Of a stretch of 64,000 nt of DNA, positions 34,434 through 48,347 are shown in pieces (the first letter of the stretch is position 1; each line of letters begins with the position of its first letter). The DNA is from Caenorhabditis remanei. Lineage: Eukaryota > Nematoda > Chromadorea > Rhabditida > Rhabditidae. The notes beneath the pieces were generated by a model that saw nothing but the letters and a program-made list of their open reading frames with translations, made no database searches and was not told where the DNA came from. Location: positions 11,036,001-11,100,000 of the forward strand of contig NC_071329.1 in NCBI RefSeq assembly GCF_010183535.1, read 5' to 3'. The translations under genes and the position numbers were made by a program.

Positions 34434-35458
34434 ATGGCGACCATCGTTCCAACGCTCTTCTCTTTCGTTCGGGATTCTTACAAGGGACGCTTTGATGCGG
34501 CCACTTTCGAGAAAGAAGTTGGACGTGATTTTGATAATCAGGAAATTGCTCAAGCCATTAATAAGTACGAACAAGAGGCCAAAAACTTGAAAAACGTAAG
34601 TTGTTGTCAAGATATATTATGATAACCAGAAATAATGGTAAAATTGTTTTATTCCAGAAAGATGAAATTCGCAAAGTGATTCAATATATCGATCTAACAA
34701 CACTCAATGGAGACGACACGGCTAGCAAAGTTGTTGCTTTGGCTAAAAGAGCTATTAATCCTATTCCAACTGATCCTTCGATTCATTGCGGATCAGTCTG
34801 CGTGTATCCACAGAGAGTCGCTGATGTCAAGAAGTTCCTCACTGCCACGAAGCAAACCTGTCATATTACAGGAGTTGCTGGTGGCTTCCCATCTGGTCAA
34901 TATCATTTGCAATCTAAAGTTCTCGAATGTGAGCTGACCGTTGCTGATGGAGCGACTGAAATTGATATCGTGATCAGCAGAGCTGCAGCTCTTGAAGAGG
35001 ATTGGAAGACTGTTCATGATGAAGTTCTCGCGTGTAAGAAGGCATGTGGATCTGCCCATCTCAAAACAATTTTGGCTACTGGAGAATTAAAAACTTTGAG
35101 CAACGTATACAAAGCTAGTTGGGCTAGTATTCTCGCTGGATCTGATTTCATCAAAACCTCGACCGGAAAAGAAACTGTCAACGCAACATTGGAAGTCGCT
35201 TATGTTATGTGCACTGCCATCAAGCGCTGGTATGAACTTACTGGCAAGAAGGTCGGATTCAAGCCAGCTGGTGGAATCAAAACTGTTGATGAGGCACTCG
35301 GCTTTGTTGCTCTTGTGAAGGACGTAAGTACATATGATAACTTGTGATACCTATCATCTATAAATTTATTACAGATTCTCGGTGAGCAATGGCTGAACCC
35401 TACTTTGTTCCGCATTGGAGCCAGCAGCCTTCTGGACGATTGTCTCAAAGCTCTTTAA
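34434..35458 (+). CDS. Deoxyribose-phosphate aldolase, DERA (303 aa)
   Basis: Exons 34434-34595, 34658-35323, 35375-35458. This is a class I aldolase (DeoC family, eukaryotic length) that interconverts 2-deoxyribose 5-phosphate with glyceraldehyde 3-phosphate and acetaldehyde, the last step of deoxynucleoside catabolism. Diagnostic motifs are DLTTLNGDDT, HCGSVCVYP, the Schiff-base lysine in DFIKTSTGK (K220), and the second lysine in GFKPAGGI. The final 28 codons carry FRIGASSLLDD, which helps bind the phosphate. algn-2 follows 240 bp downstream on the same strand, possibly in one operon. Confidence 0.96.
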
Positions 35459-35697
35459 ATTATTCTTTGTTTTTTAGACCTAATTTTCCGTTAGTATCCC
35501 GTATTGTTGTTCACTTCGTCGATTTGCCATAGCTTCCTTTTTATGATAGGTTGTGCCTCCCCCGAGTATTCAGATATGACATAAATGAATCATTTTTCCT
35601 TCAAAAATCATTGCTTACCTTCCGGTGAAGTGTTAGGTCTCTCTATTATTTTTATGTGTGGTTTTTCAACAACAAAAAATCACAGTTTATATATAGG

Positions 35698-37038
35698 ATG
35701 GTACGAGTGACCATTCTCCATCCCGATCTAGGAATTGGTGGCGCTGAAAGATTAATTGTTGATGCTGCAATCGGATTGCAAGAAAGAGGTCACTCAGTTA
35801 GAGTTGTTACCAATCAATACAACAAAGAACATTGTTTCCAAGAAACTTTGAATTTAGGTTTGAATTAAATCAGAGATTGAAACTTAACTGAACAGTTTCA
35901 GATATCTGCACTGTTGTACAGTGGATTCCTCGTTCTCTCTTCGGAAAATGCCATGCGTTTCTGGCATATTTGAAGATGATTATTGCTGCATTTTACATAG
36001 TTTTTTTCAATGGTGATGCAGATGTTATTCTTTCGGATTCTGTATCTGCTGGTCAATTCGTTCTACGATATCTTTCAAATGCTAAACTTATTTTCTACTG
36101 TCATTATCCTGATAGACTTCTGACTAAAAGAGAAAGTCACTTGAAGTCATTCTACCGAGTGATCATTGATTGGATCGAAGAATACACGACTGGACTAGCT
36201 GATGTTATTTGTGTCAACAGCAAATTTACGAAAGGAGTGGTAGTTGAAACGTTCAAATCTTTGCAATCCAGAGAACTGACAGTATTGTATCCATCGCTGA
36301 ATACTGCATTCTTCGACTCCGTTCAAAGTTCTGATGATCTTGGAAAGGCTATAAAAATAAACGAGAAATACATTTTCACTTCTTTTAATCGGTTTGAGCG
36401 GAAGAAAAATGTGATTTTGGCATTGGACGCTTTTGGTATGACCCATTTTCTTTACTTTTCAGTCTTCAATTTTTTCTTCATTCAGCTCAACTGAAATCGA
36501 ATCTCGCATCTGATCAATTCGCTAAATGTCATCTTGTGATTGCTGGTGGATATGATAAGAAGAATCCGGAGAACATCCAACATTATGAAGAGCTCAAAAA
36601 CCATCAAGTCAACCTTGAACTACCAGATAATCAGGTAGATTTTGTTTATTGAGGTCAGAAATTATTATTTCACTTTAGGTCACATTCCTCCGCTCCCCAA
36701 CTGATGAACAGAAAATAAACATCATCCGAAAAAGTCGAGCTGTTCTCTACACTCCTGATCGGGAACATTTTGGGATTGTACCGGTTGAAGCAATGTACTT
36801 AGGAACTCCAGTAATTGCTGTCAACACTGGTGGCCCACGTGAAACAGTACGAGACAATGAAACAGGATTTTTGGTTACTCAAACTGCTGAATCATTTGCT
36901 GGGAAAATGATTGAACTTCTGCAAGACGAGGCTAAATATCAGAGATTGAGTGAAGAAGGTCCGAAATGGGTTCAACAAATGTTTGCTTTTGAAGCATTCT
37001 CTCGGAAGTTGGACGAAATAGTTCAATCTGTACTTTAA
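35698..37038 (+). CDS. algn-2: ALG2, alpha-1,3/1,6-mannosyltransferase of N-glycan assembly (400 aa)
   Basis: Exons 35698-35857, 35902-36435, 36486-36634, 36679-37038. A GT-B fold, GT4-family glycosyltransferase. The N-terminus has the Gly-rich loop [17 protein letters not shown]; the C-terminal domain has the nucleotide-sugar E-x7-E motif ([15 protein letters not shown]) followed by [20 protein letters not shown] is typical of ALG2. The enzyme adds the second and third mannoses to the lipid-linked oligosaccharide on the cytosolic face of the ER, using GDP-mannose. A hydrophobic stretch near residue 80 fits membrane association. A TATATAG acceptor abuts the ATG. Confidence 0.95.
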
Positions 37039-38051
37039 TCAAATTTATTTTACTTTCGGGTTCATTGTGATACATTTTTCTCAGTTAAATTATATGCTTT
37101 AAATTTGAATGAACGTTTTTGACTAATAAAAGCCATGTATTCCCGTTCTTCCAGAACTCGGAAAGGAGAAACTAGGTTTCTGGAATTCGCGATTCTGAGA
37201 AATCTTATTTCTTCATTGCTTTTTTCTACAGTTCGCCAGTTTTTTAATAATGGGTTACGGTAGCTCAACAATTGTGAGATGCACGCCGCCGATAAACTAC
37301 GGACCAAAATTTTTTGCGCAGTTTCGTGAAAGTTTTGGTTTTTAAAGTGCTCGAATAAACAAGAAAGTGTCGTGTTTCGACTCGTCCAGACCTCTCGTTT
37401 TTCAATTTCTGAATTGAAAGTACTTTTCTGATCTATTCTTCTCGCACAAGCGCTTGAATTTTCTGTCAAAATTATTCCATTTTTAGGATTCTCTCGAAAA
37501 CAACCGCAGGTCAGTTCCATTTTGCGTTTTCGGCCGGTTTGCATTTGTCACTTGTTTACTTCAACGCGCTTCGTTTTTTTCTCTTCTCTCGCTCAACCCC
37601 TTTCTCATTCATCGATCGGGGTCTAGCGCCGCCCGTAAATGTTCTCTGCAGAATTTTTCAATTTTGTCGGAGTTTCCGTTTTTCATAAACTCTTTCGGTA
37701 GGTGTTTGTGAAGCCATAGCAACGAAAAACGAGACAACCTTAGAGCGAGAGATAAAAGATAGTTCGAGACTTTCATATTTCTAAACTGAACGTAATCAGT
37801 AAGTGGGAGATATCCAAATTTGGCAATCGAACAATGTACAGACAGGTAATGCAGTTCTTGAAATGTTGACCTTGAAACATCGTTGAAACGCTCCGTCTTC
37901 ACATTGTAGTCAGTTGCGCGCAATTGTCAGCAAAAATCGCGTCACATGATGATGAAAATATTTGTTGCGGTGCTATAAAAATGCCCTTTTCGAACTTTAT
38001 ATAAGCAGAGAGGAAACTTTAACTATTTGAAAATAATTACAGCTTGAAATC
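37039..38051. other. Intergenic region with the prdx-2 promoter
   Basis: Contains the algn-2 3'UTR and the prdx-2 promoter (two TATA-like boxes listed separately). Minus-strand open frames at 37062-37544 and 37609-37923 have no recognisable protein and were rejected. Confidence 0.5.
37974..38005 (+). promoter_or_regulatory. Two TATA-type boxes of prdx-2
   Basis: TATAAAAA (37974-37981) and TATATAAG (37998-38005) lie 47-78 bp upstream of the start codon at 38052, giving a very short leader. Clear TATA boxes fit a strongly expressed gene. Confidence 0.55.
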
Positions 38052-39120
38052 ATGTCTCTTGCTCCTAAGGTATAATAATAATGATTAAATGTCTAATTCG
38101 ATGTTCCCAAACACAAATTATTCTAATCCTTTTTTCTAATATTTCTCTTTCGTGCTAACCCAACATCGGTAATTACAGTTCTGTTTCCCACTCCGAAGAT
38201 TTATTATTAGTTCTCATTTGGTTTCCCAATCATTTTCTTTTCCCACTCTCAACCTCGCGAATGTATTTAATTTTCGTTAGATAAGCACCGCCCGTCACCT
38301 TATTCTCATTCGTTTCGCATTGCAAACAATGACGCTGTCTTCAGTTTCAATTTCCCATTTTCTTCTATTAAAACTTGATGTTGTTTTGTTATTCTTGCCA
38401 TTATTGTGAATGTGATTGTTTCAAGTTCCGTGCAATGTGTTATTTTTATCTTTCAGATGTCGAAGGCATTCATTGGCAAGCCAGCCCCACAATTCAAGAC
38501 TCAAGCCGTCGTTGACGGAGAGTTTGTGGATGTCGCGCTCTCTGACTACAAGGGAAAATATGTTGTTCTTTTCTTCTACCCACTCGACTTCACTTTCGTG
38601 TGCCCAACTGAGATTATCGCTTTTTCGGACCGTGCTGCTGAGTTCAACGCCATCAACACTGTTGTTCTCGCTGCTTCGACCGACTCGGTCTTCTCTCACT
38701 TGGCATGGATCAACCAGCCACGCAAGCATGGAGGACTCGGCGAGATGAACATCCCAGTTCTTGCTGACACCAACCATCAAATCTCCCGCGATTACGGAGT
38801 TCTCAAGGAGGAAGATGGAATCGCTTTCCGCGGTGAGTTTGTTGGTAGGAAATCAACAGGCGAAATAATTTCTTCGCATGTTCGTTTGATTTTAAATTTA
38901 ATTTTCAGGTCTCTTCATCATCGATCCACAGCAAAATCTCCGTCAGATTACCATCAATGATCTTCCAGTTGGACGCTCCGTTGATGAGACCCTTCGTCTC
39001 GTCCAAGCCTTCCAATTCGTCGAGAAGCACGGAGAGGTATGCCCAGCCGGATGGACTCCAGGATCTGATACCATCAAGCCAGGAGTCAAGGAAAGCCAAG
39101 AGTATTTCAAGAAACATTAA
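38052..39120 (+). CDS. prdx-2: PRDX-2, typical 2-Cys peroxiredoxin (201 aa)
   Basis: Exons 38052-38069, 38457-38832, 38909-39120. The peroxidatic cysteine is C55 in DFTFVCPTE and the resolving cysteine C176 in HGEVCPAGW. The GGLG loop and C-terminal YF motif (EYFKKH) mark the hyperoxidation-sensitive eukaryotic subclass. It reduces peroxides using thioredoxin and relays redox signals in nematode stress and light responses. Exon 1 codes only six residues. Exon 2 begins with its own ATG flush with a TTTCAG acceptor, so a second transcript start or direct trans-splicing at 38457 would give a 195-residue form. AATAAA is at 39236. Codon use is strongly biased, as in highly expressed genes. Confidence 0.97.
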
Positions 39121-39613
39121 ATTATACTTGCACTCGGAACGATTGTATGTCCTATTACCTTCCCGTAGTATTTATCTGATAATTTTTTATCCATACTCAT
39201 TTCCCATATTGCTTTTGATCTATCCATTACTCAACAAATAAATTCGGTAATCGGAAGTACGATTTGTTTCAGAAACCTAAAAGTATCTTTCTTTGGTACT
39301 TTCCTTGTTTTCCGAGACCGCCTGTGTTCGTCGGTGCGCGCGCATCGCCGTGTACAGTGTTTGTGGGGGTCACCTGTGATTATTCACCTCTGTGTGTCTC
39401 TTCAAAACGTCCGCTCTGACCTGTACACTTGGACAAAACGGCTGTCCGCTAGAGCGACAATGCATATAACTTTAACGGTGCATATAAATACATGTTTATT
39501 CATGAATCACTTTCCATTTGTAGCTGGCGCCTACTCTTTTGATGATGCATCGGTTTCCTCATTTTCTTTCTTTTTTCCATATCGACGTTTCCCAAATTAT
39601 TTCCGTTTTCAGA
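39121..39613. other. Intergenic region between prdx-2 and pkc-3
   Basis: Holds the prdx-2 3'UTR with its AATAAA, then pkc-3 upstream sequence. A TTTTCAG acceptor lies 2 nt before the pkc-3 ATG. No other gene is seen. Confidence 0.5.
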
Positions 39614-42707
<3,094 letters not shown>

Positions 42708-43138
42708 ACGAATTCTTACCTTTTATAATTTTTTTGGTTTTGAATCCCATTCTCCTCGTTTCATATTCATGCGATGCTATGACACTAACTCGTGGCATAA
42801 TCTCGTCAGTTCCTAATTTATTTTTCCCCAACTCTGCTACACTTCTGCTCGCATTCTCCCCAATTAATTTTCATGTGGTATCATCCGATCCAAAGGTTGT
42901 GATTTTCGATTTTTAATACTGGAAACCAGGGATACGTGATCGCTGAATATATTGTCACGTTACCATTGTGAAGTTTGCTTTCCCTTCAATCATCTTGTTA
43001 ACTCTCTTGTCAACCCATTTTAATTTTGTAAAATTGCGGTAAATTTTGTGAATAGTCTTGAATCTTAAAAGCTTCATTACGAGAAGAATGAATAAAAAGG
43101 CATCCGAAAGAATAGAAATACAAAAACTCCAAGGTAAT
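42708..43138. other. Convergent 3' region of pkc-3 and ccpp-6
   Basis: Pyrimidine-rich 3'UTR sequence of both genes; no further gene seen. Confidence 0.5.
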
Positions 43139-44951
43139 TCATTTCATCATAACTGTTTGTATAACTTTTCTTGCTTGCTTTTTTAAACTTTTCTGTGCTC
43201 GTGCGGGTAGAAATGATTTGAATGGACGTTCAAGTATCACTTCTCGAAGTCCACAATCTGCTTCATAAAAATTGAGAAGTGCTCTACAAAATGCTTCTCC
43301 AAGAGCTTCATCTGAAAATCTGATAAAGAACTCTCGTATATTTTTTGATAGCCTACATTTGTACTGTAAATATGGAGTAGTGTGTTGAATTCCGTTTCCA
43401 GACGAATCGACGTGGCGATACGAAAAGAATGAAACTTCTAGAGTATAACAGAGACATGATAGTAATTCACCCATTGTTCTGGAATTTTTGAATATATTTA
43501 TCTGGTTTTTAACTTGAATACCTTCTTCCAGTGCCTGCTTTCTCGATATCCGTATTAAATTGAGTGAATTCAAGCGAATAATCTTCAGAGAGTTCTGAGA
43601 GTAAATGGGGAAACCACAATTGACGAGATGTTGACTTTTCTTCCACCGGAAACCATTCAAATTTTTTGTTTTCGAAATAAAAACCTACTGCTGTCATAGA
43701 AACATTTCCGTACAAAAAGCAATTTGGTTTCTGAGAATGAGCATGCAGATCCACGTAGATAACAGTTTGTGCTTGCTTAAAAATGATAAAGATTCAAGAA
43801 GTGAGTACAGTACTCACTGGATTATTATCATATTGAGTCAGTAGATTTTTCACAGCATAAATCGACGGATGCGCCCATTCTGATGGATTTCTCCACATTC
43901 TATTCAGGTCGTAACCCATCAAAGAGCATCTGAAATACTTTAAATTTCTTGGAAATTTCAACGAAAGATTCAACAATCATGTAATACAATACAGTTTGAA
44001 CTCGCCTATAATTTCCGAGATAAACGCCATCTGGATTGAGCATTGGAATGATTTTAAAACAATAAACTTTCCGAAGTTTCTGTGCTCGATCATCATTCGA
44101 AACAAGAAATTCAATGATTCCATGCATTACATGACTACTCGGAGACTCTCCTGGATGAACTCGAGCTGTCAGAAATATCATTTTCTTCGATCCTTGAAAT
44201 GTTTCTGGAGATCCATCAATTGTTATCAAATCGATTCGACGTTTTTGCTCAATTATTTCGTTTTTGAAATTTGTTATCTTTTCGATTTACCACAGTATGA
44301 GCCAGGAGGTCCCGATGGAAAAATATATATTTTCTAGCTTCCAACTGATTCAGCCACGCTTGCATTTGGCCGTAAGTATACGGTATACAGTAAGCAAATT
44401 GAACTGGATCTGATGATTCGAATATGAATGCAAACGAAAGAATCCAACGATCATTATGTTGAGAACTACGGTAGTAATAAATGTGACGAGACGGGATTCT
44501 GGCCCTGAAGATTATAATTTTTCATCTTTCCGAAGAACACAATACCAGCTGTTTTGGGCATTTGATTTAACAACTGGAGCTGCAATTCCCATTTCGAAAA
44601 GTGTTCTTTGCTTGGAAAAATTGACAATATTGAAGATAATTCTCTGCAGAAACCATAAATTGATATGATTGTAATTCTGAGGAATATGTTAGACTCACTT
44701 GATTTTCTGTTGCATTTTTACACTCAAAATAGAACCAAACACGATATTTATTATTCAGTGTATCGGGACGAATGAACAAATCATATTCAGAACAAGATAC
44801 TTTATCAACTCGTCCCAAATTCCCTGAAATCAATGAGTGAAGATCTCAATTGAAGGAGAATCCAACCAGATTCAAAGCTTGCTTCGAAAACTAAATTTCC
44901 TTGTCCTGGAACTGTATCCGGATAAGTTACATTACCAATGTTGGAACTCAT
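43139..44951 (-). CDS. ccpp-6: CCPP-6, cytosolic carboxypeptidase/deglutamylase (489 aa)
   Basis: Eight exons: 44867-44951, 44699-44823, 44546-44643, 44291-44504, 44006-44247, 43818-43929, 43522-43775, 43139-43478. The N-terminal beta-sandwich domain ends in FAYCIPYTYGQMQ. The M14 metallopeptidase domain has zinc ligands H205 and E208 (ARVHPGES) and H303 (VDLHAHS), a substrate-binding NPDGVYLGNYR stretch, and the catalytic glutamate E391 (CYTLEVSFF). The family (AGBL4/CCP6) removes glutamates from tubulin side chains and tails, and regulates cilia and microtubule stability. Intron 5 begins with GC rather than GT (AG|GCGAGT), and that splice is required to restore GNYRCSLMGYDLNR. The acceptor of exon 5 (ATTGAG) is also weak. 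Confidence 0.93.
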
Positions 44952-45291
44952 TTATAGAGAATTATGAAAACAGCTCAATCTAGTCGAAAAGGAGTGAAAA
45001 GTCAGTTTTTCCTGTCGCTTCGCTGCTTCCACAGGAAACCGGTAGTTCGGTTGAGTTGAAATCGTTTAACGTTGATACTCTTTATTCTCGCAAGAAAACA
45101 TTGGATTTAGATGGAATAAAAACAAATTAAGTTAGAATTCAGGAAAGGAAACAAAGGCAATTCAGAAGTACGTAGATGAAACATTGAAAAAGGAGAATTC
45201 TCAAGAGTAGTGAGTGATTGTGAAATTGAATTTAAAATGATGTCACTTTTGCGAAACAGAAGACCAGGTATTTTTGAAAAACTTCTGGATT
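44952..45291. other. Spacer between rsp-4 and ccpp-6
   Basis: A 340-bp same-strand spacer containing the rsp-4 3'UTR and the ccpp-6 leader. Operon linkage is possible but not demonstrated. No gene seen. Confidence 0.45.
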
Positions 45292-47303
45292 TTAGCGAGA
45301 GTTAGAGCGGGAACGACTGCGACTTGGTGAACGTGATGCAGAGCGACTTTTCGAACGACGTCCAATTGGAGGTGATGCGTCCTCACGAGCAGGTGGAGAA
45401 CGAGAACGTGAAGCAGAACGATCACGACGATCAGGTGAATCACGACGATCACGAGATGGCGGAGAACGAGTACGACTGCGAGATCGGCGTGGCTGCAAAA
45501 TAATAGTTTTCAAAGAATTCTGATAGATAAAACACTAACCGATCGTGAACGAGAATATCTTGGTGATCTTGAGCGTCTTCTAGGAGATCGTGACCTGTAA
45601 ATTGAACATTCATGAAGATACAAGGATGTCTAAGCTGGTCGTTGAAAAAGAGTAACTTTAAATAAAACCTAAGCACAATGACAACGTCTATCAATACAGT
45701 ATGTCGTGAAAAGATGAGACTTGGCTAAGAGGATTTCAGCGACAGACTGCAGAAAATGCCATAACAATTTGGCACCCCACGAAAATCGGGGAGAGCCTTT
45801 AAATCGAGGAACGAAAATCGGGGAAAGTCCGCACGGTCGAACGCAAAGTGCGGCGCACTTTTTTCAATATTTTTTTTTCTCAGCGATATTTTGGCTAAGT
45901 TTGTGCGATTTGTATATTCTATCGGTATGAAAATCTCATTCTAATCATGAATTTTATTGATTTTGTAAAAATAATGTTTATTTTTTGTTATTTTGCCTGG
46001 TAACCATGTAAAGGAGCTCAATTTTGATATGTTTTCAGATTTGACTTCCAGCTTTCTTCCACTGTTTCTCTTCGTGCTAAAACCACTCAAGATCTGTCGG
46101 ACGTCTTCGGAATTGAAATAAAAAAATTTAAACTCTAAGAATTTGCTTACAACATTAACTTATTACAGAAATACTACGATGGATCTTCGTCAAGTGTGGT
46201 TTATCTTTTTTCTTTCGCTTGAAAAATCGTTTTCGATTCTGAATATAATTTTTCTTTGTCGGCAGCTTATTCTTCATTTCTTTTTCATCTTCAGCATTAC
46301 GATTGCTTTCACCGAACCTATATTTGAAATACAAACCAATTCCACATCTTTGAGATTTCGATTCTCTTCGATAAAATCCGTTGCTATGGAAGTTTTTATT
46401 TTTATTATCTTCTAAATAAACATTATTTTTACAAAATCAATAAAATTCATGATTAGAATGAGATTTTCATACCGATAGAATATACAAATCGCACAAACTT
46501 AGCCAAAATATCGCTGAGAAAAAAAAATATTGAAAAAAGTGCGCCGCACTTTGCGTTCGACCGTGCGGACTTTCCCCGATTTTCGTTCCTCGATTTAAAG
46601 GCTCTCCCCGATTTTCGTGGGGTGCCAACAATTTTGGGCACTTACAAATCAGAATCTCCGCTTTTCCACTGCCGCTGCTGGTTTCATTCAGCAGGCACAG
46701 CATCATCAAAAATCTGCTTTTCTCTGCATTTTCAGCAATTCCGCTATTCAAGTCGCACTCAGCATTTTCAGCTTCAGCAGCAAAAACTCAGCTCAACTCA
46801 GCAACTTCAGATTCTGCTGCTGCTGTTCTATAAAGAAGACAGAACAGCTAGTTTATCAAAATAACCCGCGCCGAATTTTCAAGAATTTGAGTAATTTGGA
46901 TACTTACCGTCTACGTCCTCCACTTCCGCCACCACGGCCTCCTCTTTCGTCGGATGGTCGATCGTATTTAGCGAGAGTCACACGTAACTCACGACCATCG
47001 ACGAGTTTACCATCGGTGCGATCCAACGCGTGTTCAGCATCCCGGCGTCTGAAACATAAATTTCCGGATTGAATTCGATTTTTAAATAAATTGAACGTAC
47101 TCATAAAATCGAACGAATCCGAATCCTTTAGATTGGCGGGAGTACTTGTCTCTTGGAATGTGCACATCTCCGATATCTCCATATCGGTCGAAAACTCGTC
47201 GTAAATCATTTGGAGTTGTTTGATACGACAAATTGTCGATTTTCAGTGAAGTCAATCCGTTGATATCCGGAGCGGCACGACGATCTCCCCCTCCACGATT
47301 CAT
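45292..47303 (-). CDS. rsp-4: RSP-4, SR splicing factor of the SRSF2/SC35 type (199 aa)
   Basis: Exons 47101-47303, 46908-47048, 45540-45594, 45292-45492. One RRM (about residues 18-96) has RNP2 LKIDNLSY and RNP1 [10 protein letters not shown] Gly/Arg hinge and an RS domain rich in [13 protein letters not shown] repeats follow. It binds exonic enhancers and promotes spliceosome assembly in the nucleus. A CTTTTAG acceptor lies 2 nt upstream of the ATG and only 116 bp after the stop of the NUDT9-like gene, as expected for a downstream operon gene. The 1.3-kb intron between the RRM and RS parts holds a transposon and a candidate poison exon. Confidence 0.95.
45771..46626. mobile_element. 856-bp TIR element in the rsp-4 intron, 8-bp target duplication
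   Basis: Long inverted repeats of about 220 bp (45771 to about 45990, and about 46406 to 46626) start GGCACCCCACGAAAATCGGG. The exact 8-bp direct repeat AACAATTT flanks the element (45763-45770 and 46627-46634). No transposase is visible in the roughly 415-bp centre. The 8-bp duplication suggests hAT, P or Merlin-type mobilisation. It is a different family from the CATAGTTG elements. Confidence 0.85.
46646..46827 (-). other. rsp-4: Candidate poison cassette exon of rsp-4
   Basis: Within the intron between the RRM and RS exons, a 182-nt segment has a strong acceptor (CTTTATAG) and a perfect donor (GTAAGT). Spliced after exon 2 it reads 12 codons and then TGA, and its length is not a multiple of three, so inclusion would truncate the protein before the RS domain and mark the mRNA for nonsense-mediated decay. 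It is rich in CAG/GAA-like motifs that attract SR proteins. SR genes commonly control themselves in this way. The donor lies only 5 bp from the target duplication of the adjacent transposon. Confidence 0.45.
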
Positions 47304-47418
47304 AGCTAAAAGTTTTTATGATTATTACATGTTAGACAACAAAGATTATACGAAAAAATACGCGGAAGGACGAAGAAAGAAATTAAGGAAGGAAAAGAGG
47401 ATCAAGAAATCATGAAAA

Positions 47419-48347
47419 TCAGGTGGAGTGTGAAGCTTTTAAGAGATCAATGAAATGCGAATGTGATGCGTAGAGTGGTTCTTTTGAATCGACTTGAATC
47501 CAACGAAGCGCCTTAGCGTCGTCTCCGGCTTGAAGAGCCACGTTTTTCAAAAGTCCTTCTGAATCATGAAAGTTGAAAACGACTGTTTCCATCCAAGAAT
47601 TATCAGTGTTTCGTGGATCGTCAACGTATCCTCTGTAAACTCAATAGAACGTTTAACGTGATTCGCGTTTTCAGAACCTGTATAACTCTTTTCCATTACT
47701 CCAGAGCTCTTTTAGGCTTTCTTTGTCGACAACTCCATGCATAGCTTCTTCAGCGAATTCACGTTGTAGTGTTTGAGAAACATGTTCGCCAGCATCTACC
47801 ATTCCTCCTGGAATAGCCCACTCCCCATTATCTCTTCGTTGAATTGCTACGAATTCTAAATGATCATCGTCACTGATTCTGGACACGATTGGATCTGCAG
47901 CATGATTTGGTCCCCAGCGTCCAAGCAATCCTCGGCCAGCTATACCAGTACGACCAACTGGATTCAGAGGGCACAATGTTTTTGTGTCGAAAGAATACTG
48001 GCTGAAGATATTCTTTATAACTCTTATATTATTCCCAGAAACAAACACACCAAACATAGGACACTCTATTGATTTTTCCATCAATAGAATTCCAAGCCGG
48101 TTTGAAACGTGCGTCATTGATTTCTGGATCAGACCAAGCCTGTCCATGAACTTTTTGGTCTGTGTACACTGGCGGGGTGTATTCGACCCATTCCCGACTC
48201 CACTTAACCAAGTCATCGGGAACATTGACTCTGTGAATTTGGCTACCAAGATATGGAACCTCTGAGAAATCAACCGATTTAGTAAGATATTCAATTATTT
48301 AATGAATTCCTACCAACGTTTCTGCACTTTTTGTGGACGAAACTCAT
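47419..48347 (-). CDS. NUDT9-like ADP-ribose pyrophosphatase (260 aa)
   Basis: Exons 48314-48347, 48051-48261, 47678-48001, 47419-47632. It hydrolyses ADP-ribose to AMP and ribose 5-phosphate. The N-terminal region has [20 protein letters not shown], matching NUDT9 outside the Nudix fold. [19 protein letters not shown] is highly conserved in the family. The Nudix box is [20 protein letters not shown] plus a following EA, close to the G-x5-E-x7-REUxEE pattern with its family-typical changes. The exon 2 donor (TG|GTGTGT) was chosen because it alone restores the frame. No long mitochondrial presequence is seen. The stop lies 116 bp before rsp-4 on the same strand. Confidence 0.88.

Noticed and set aside
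37062..37544. 160-codon minus-strand frame downstream of algn-2
   Set aside because: No homology and low coding character; lies in the algn-2/prdx-2 spacer.
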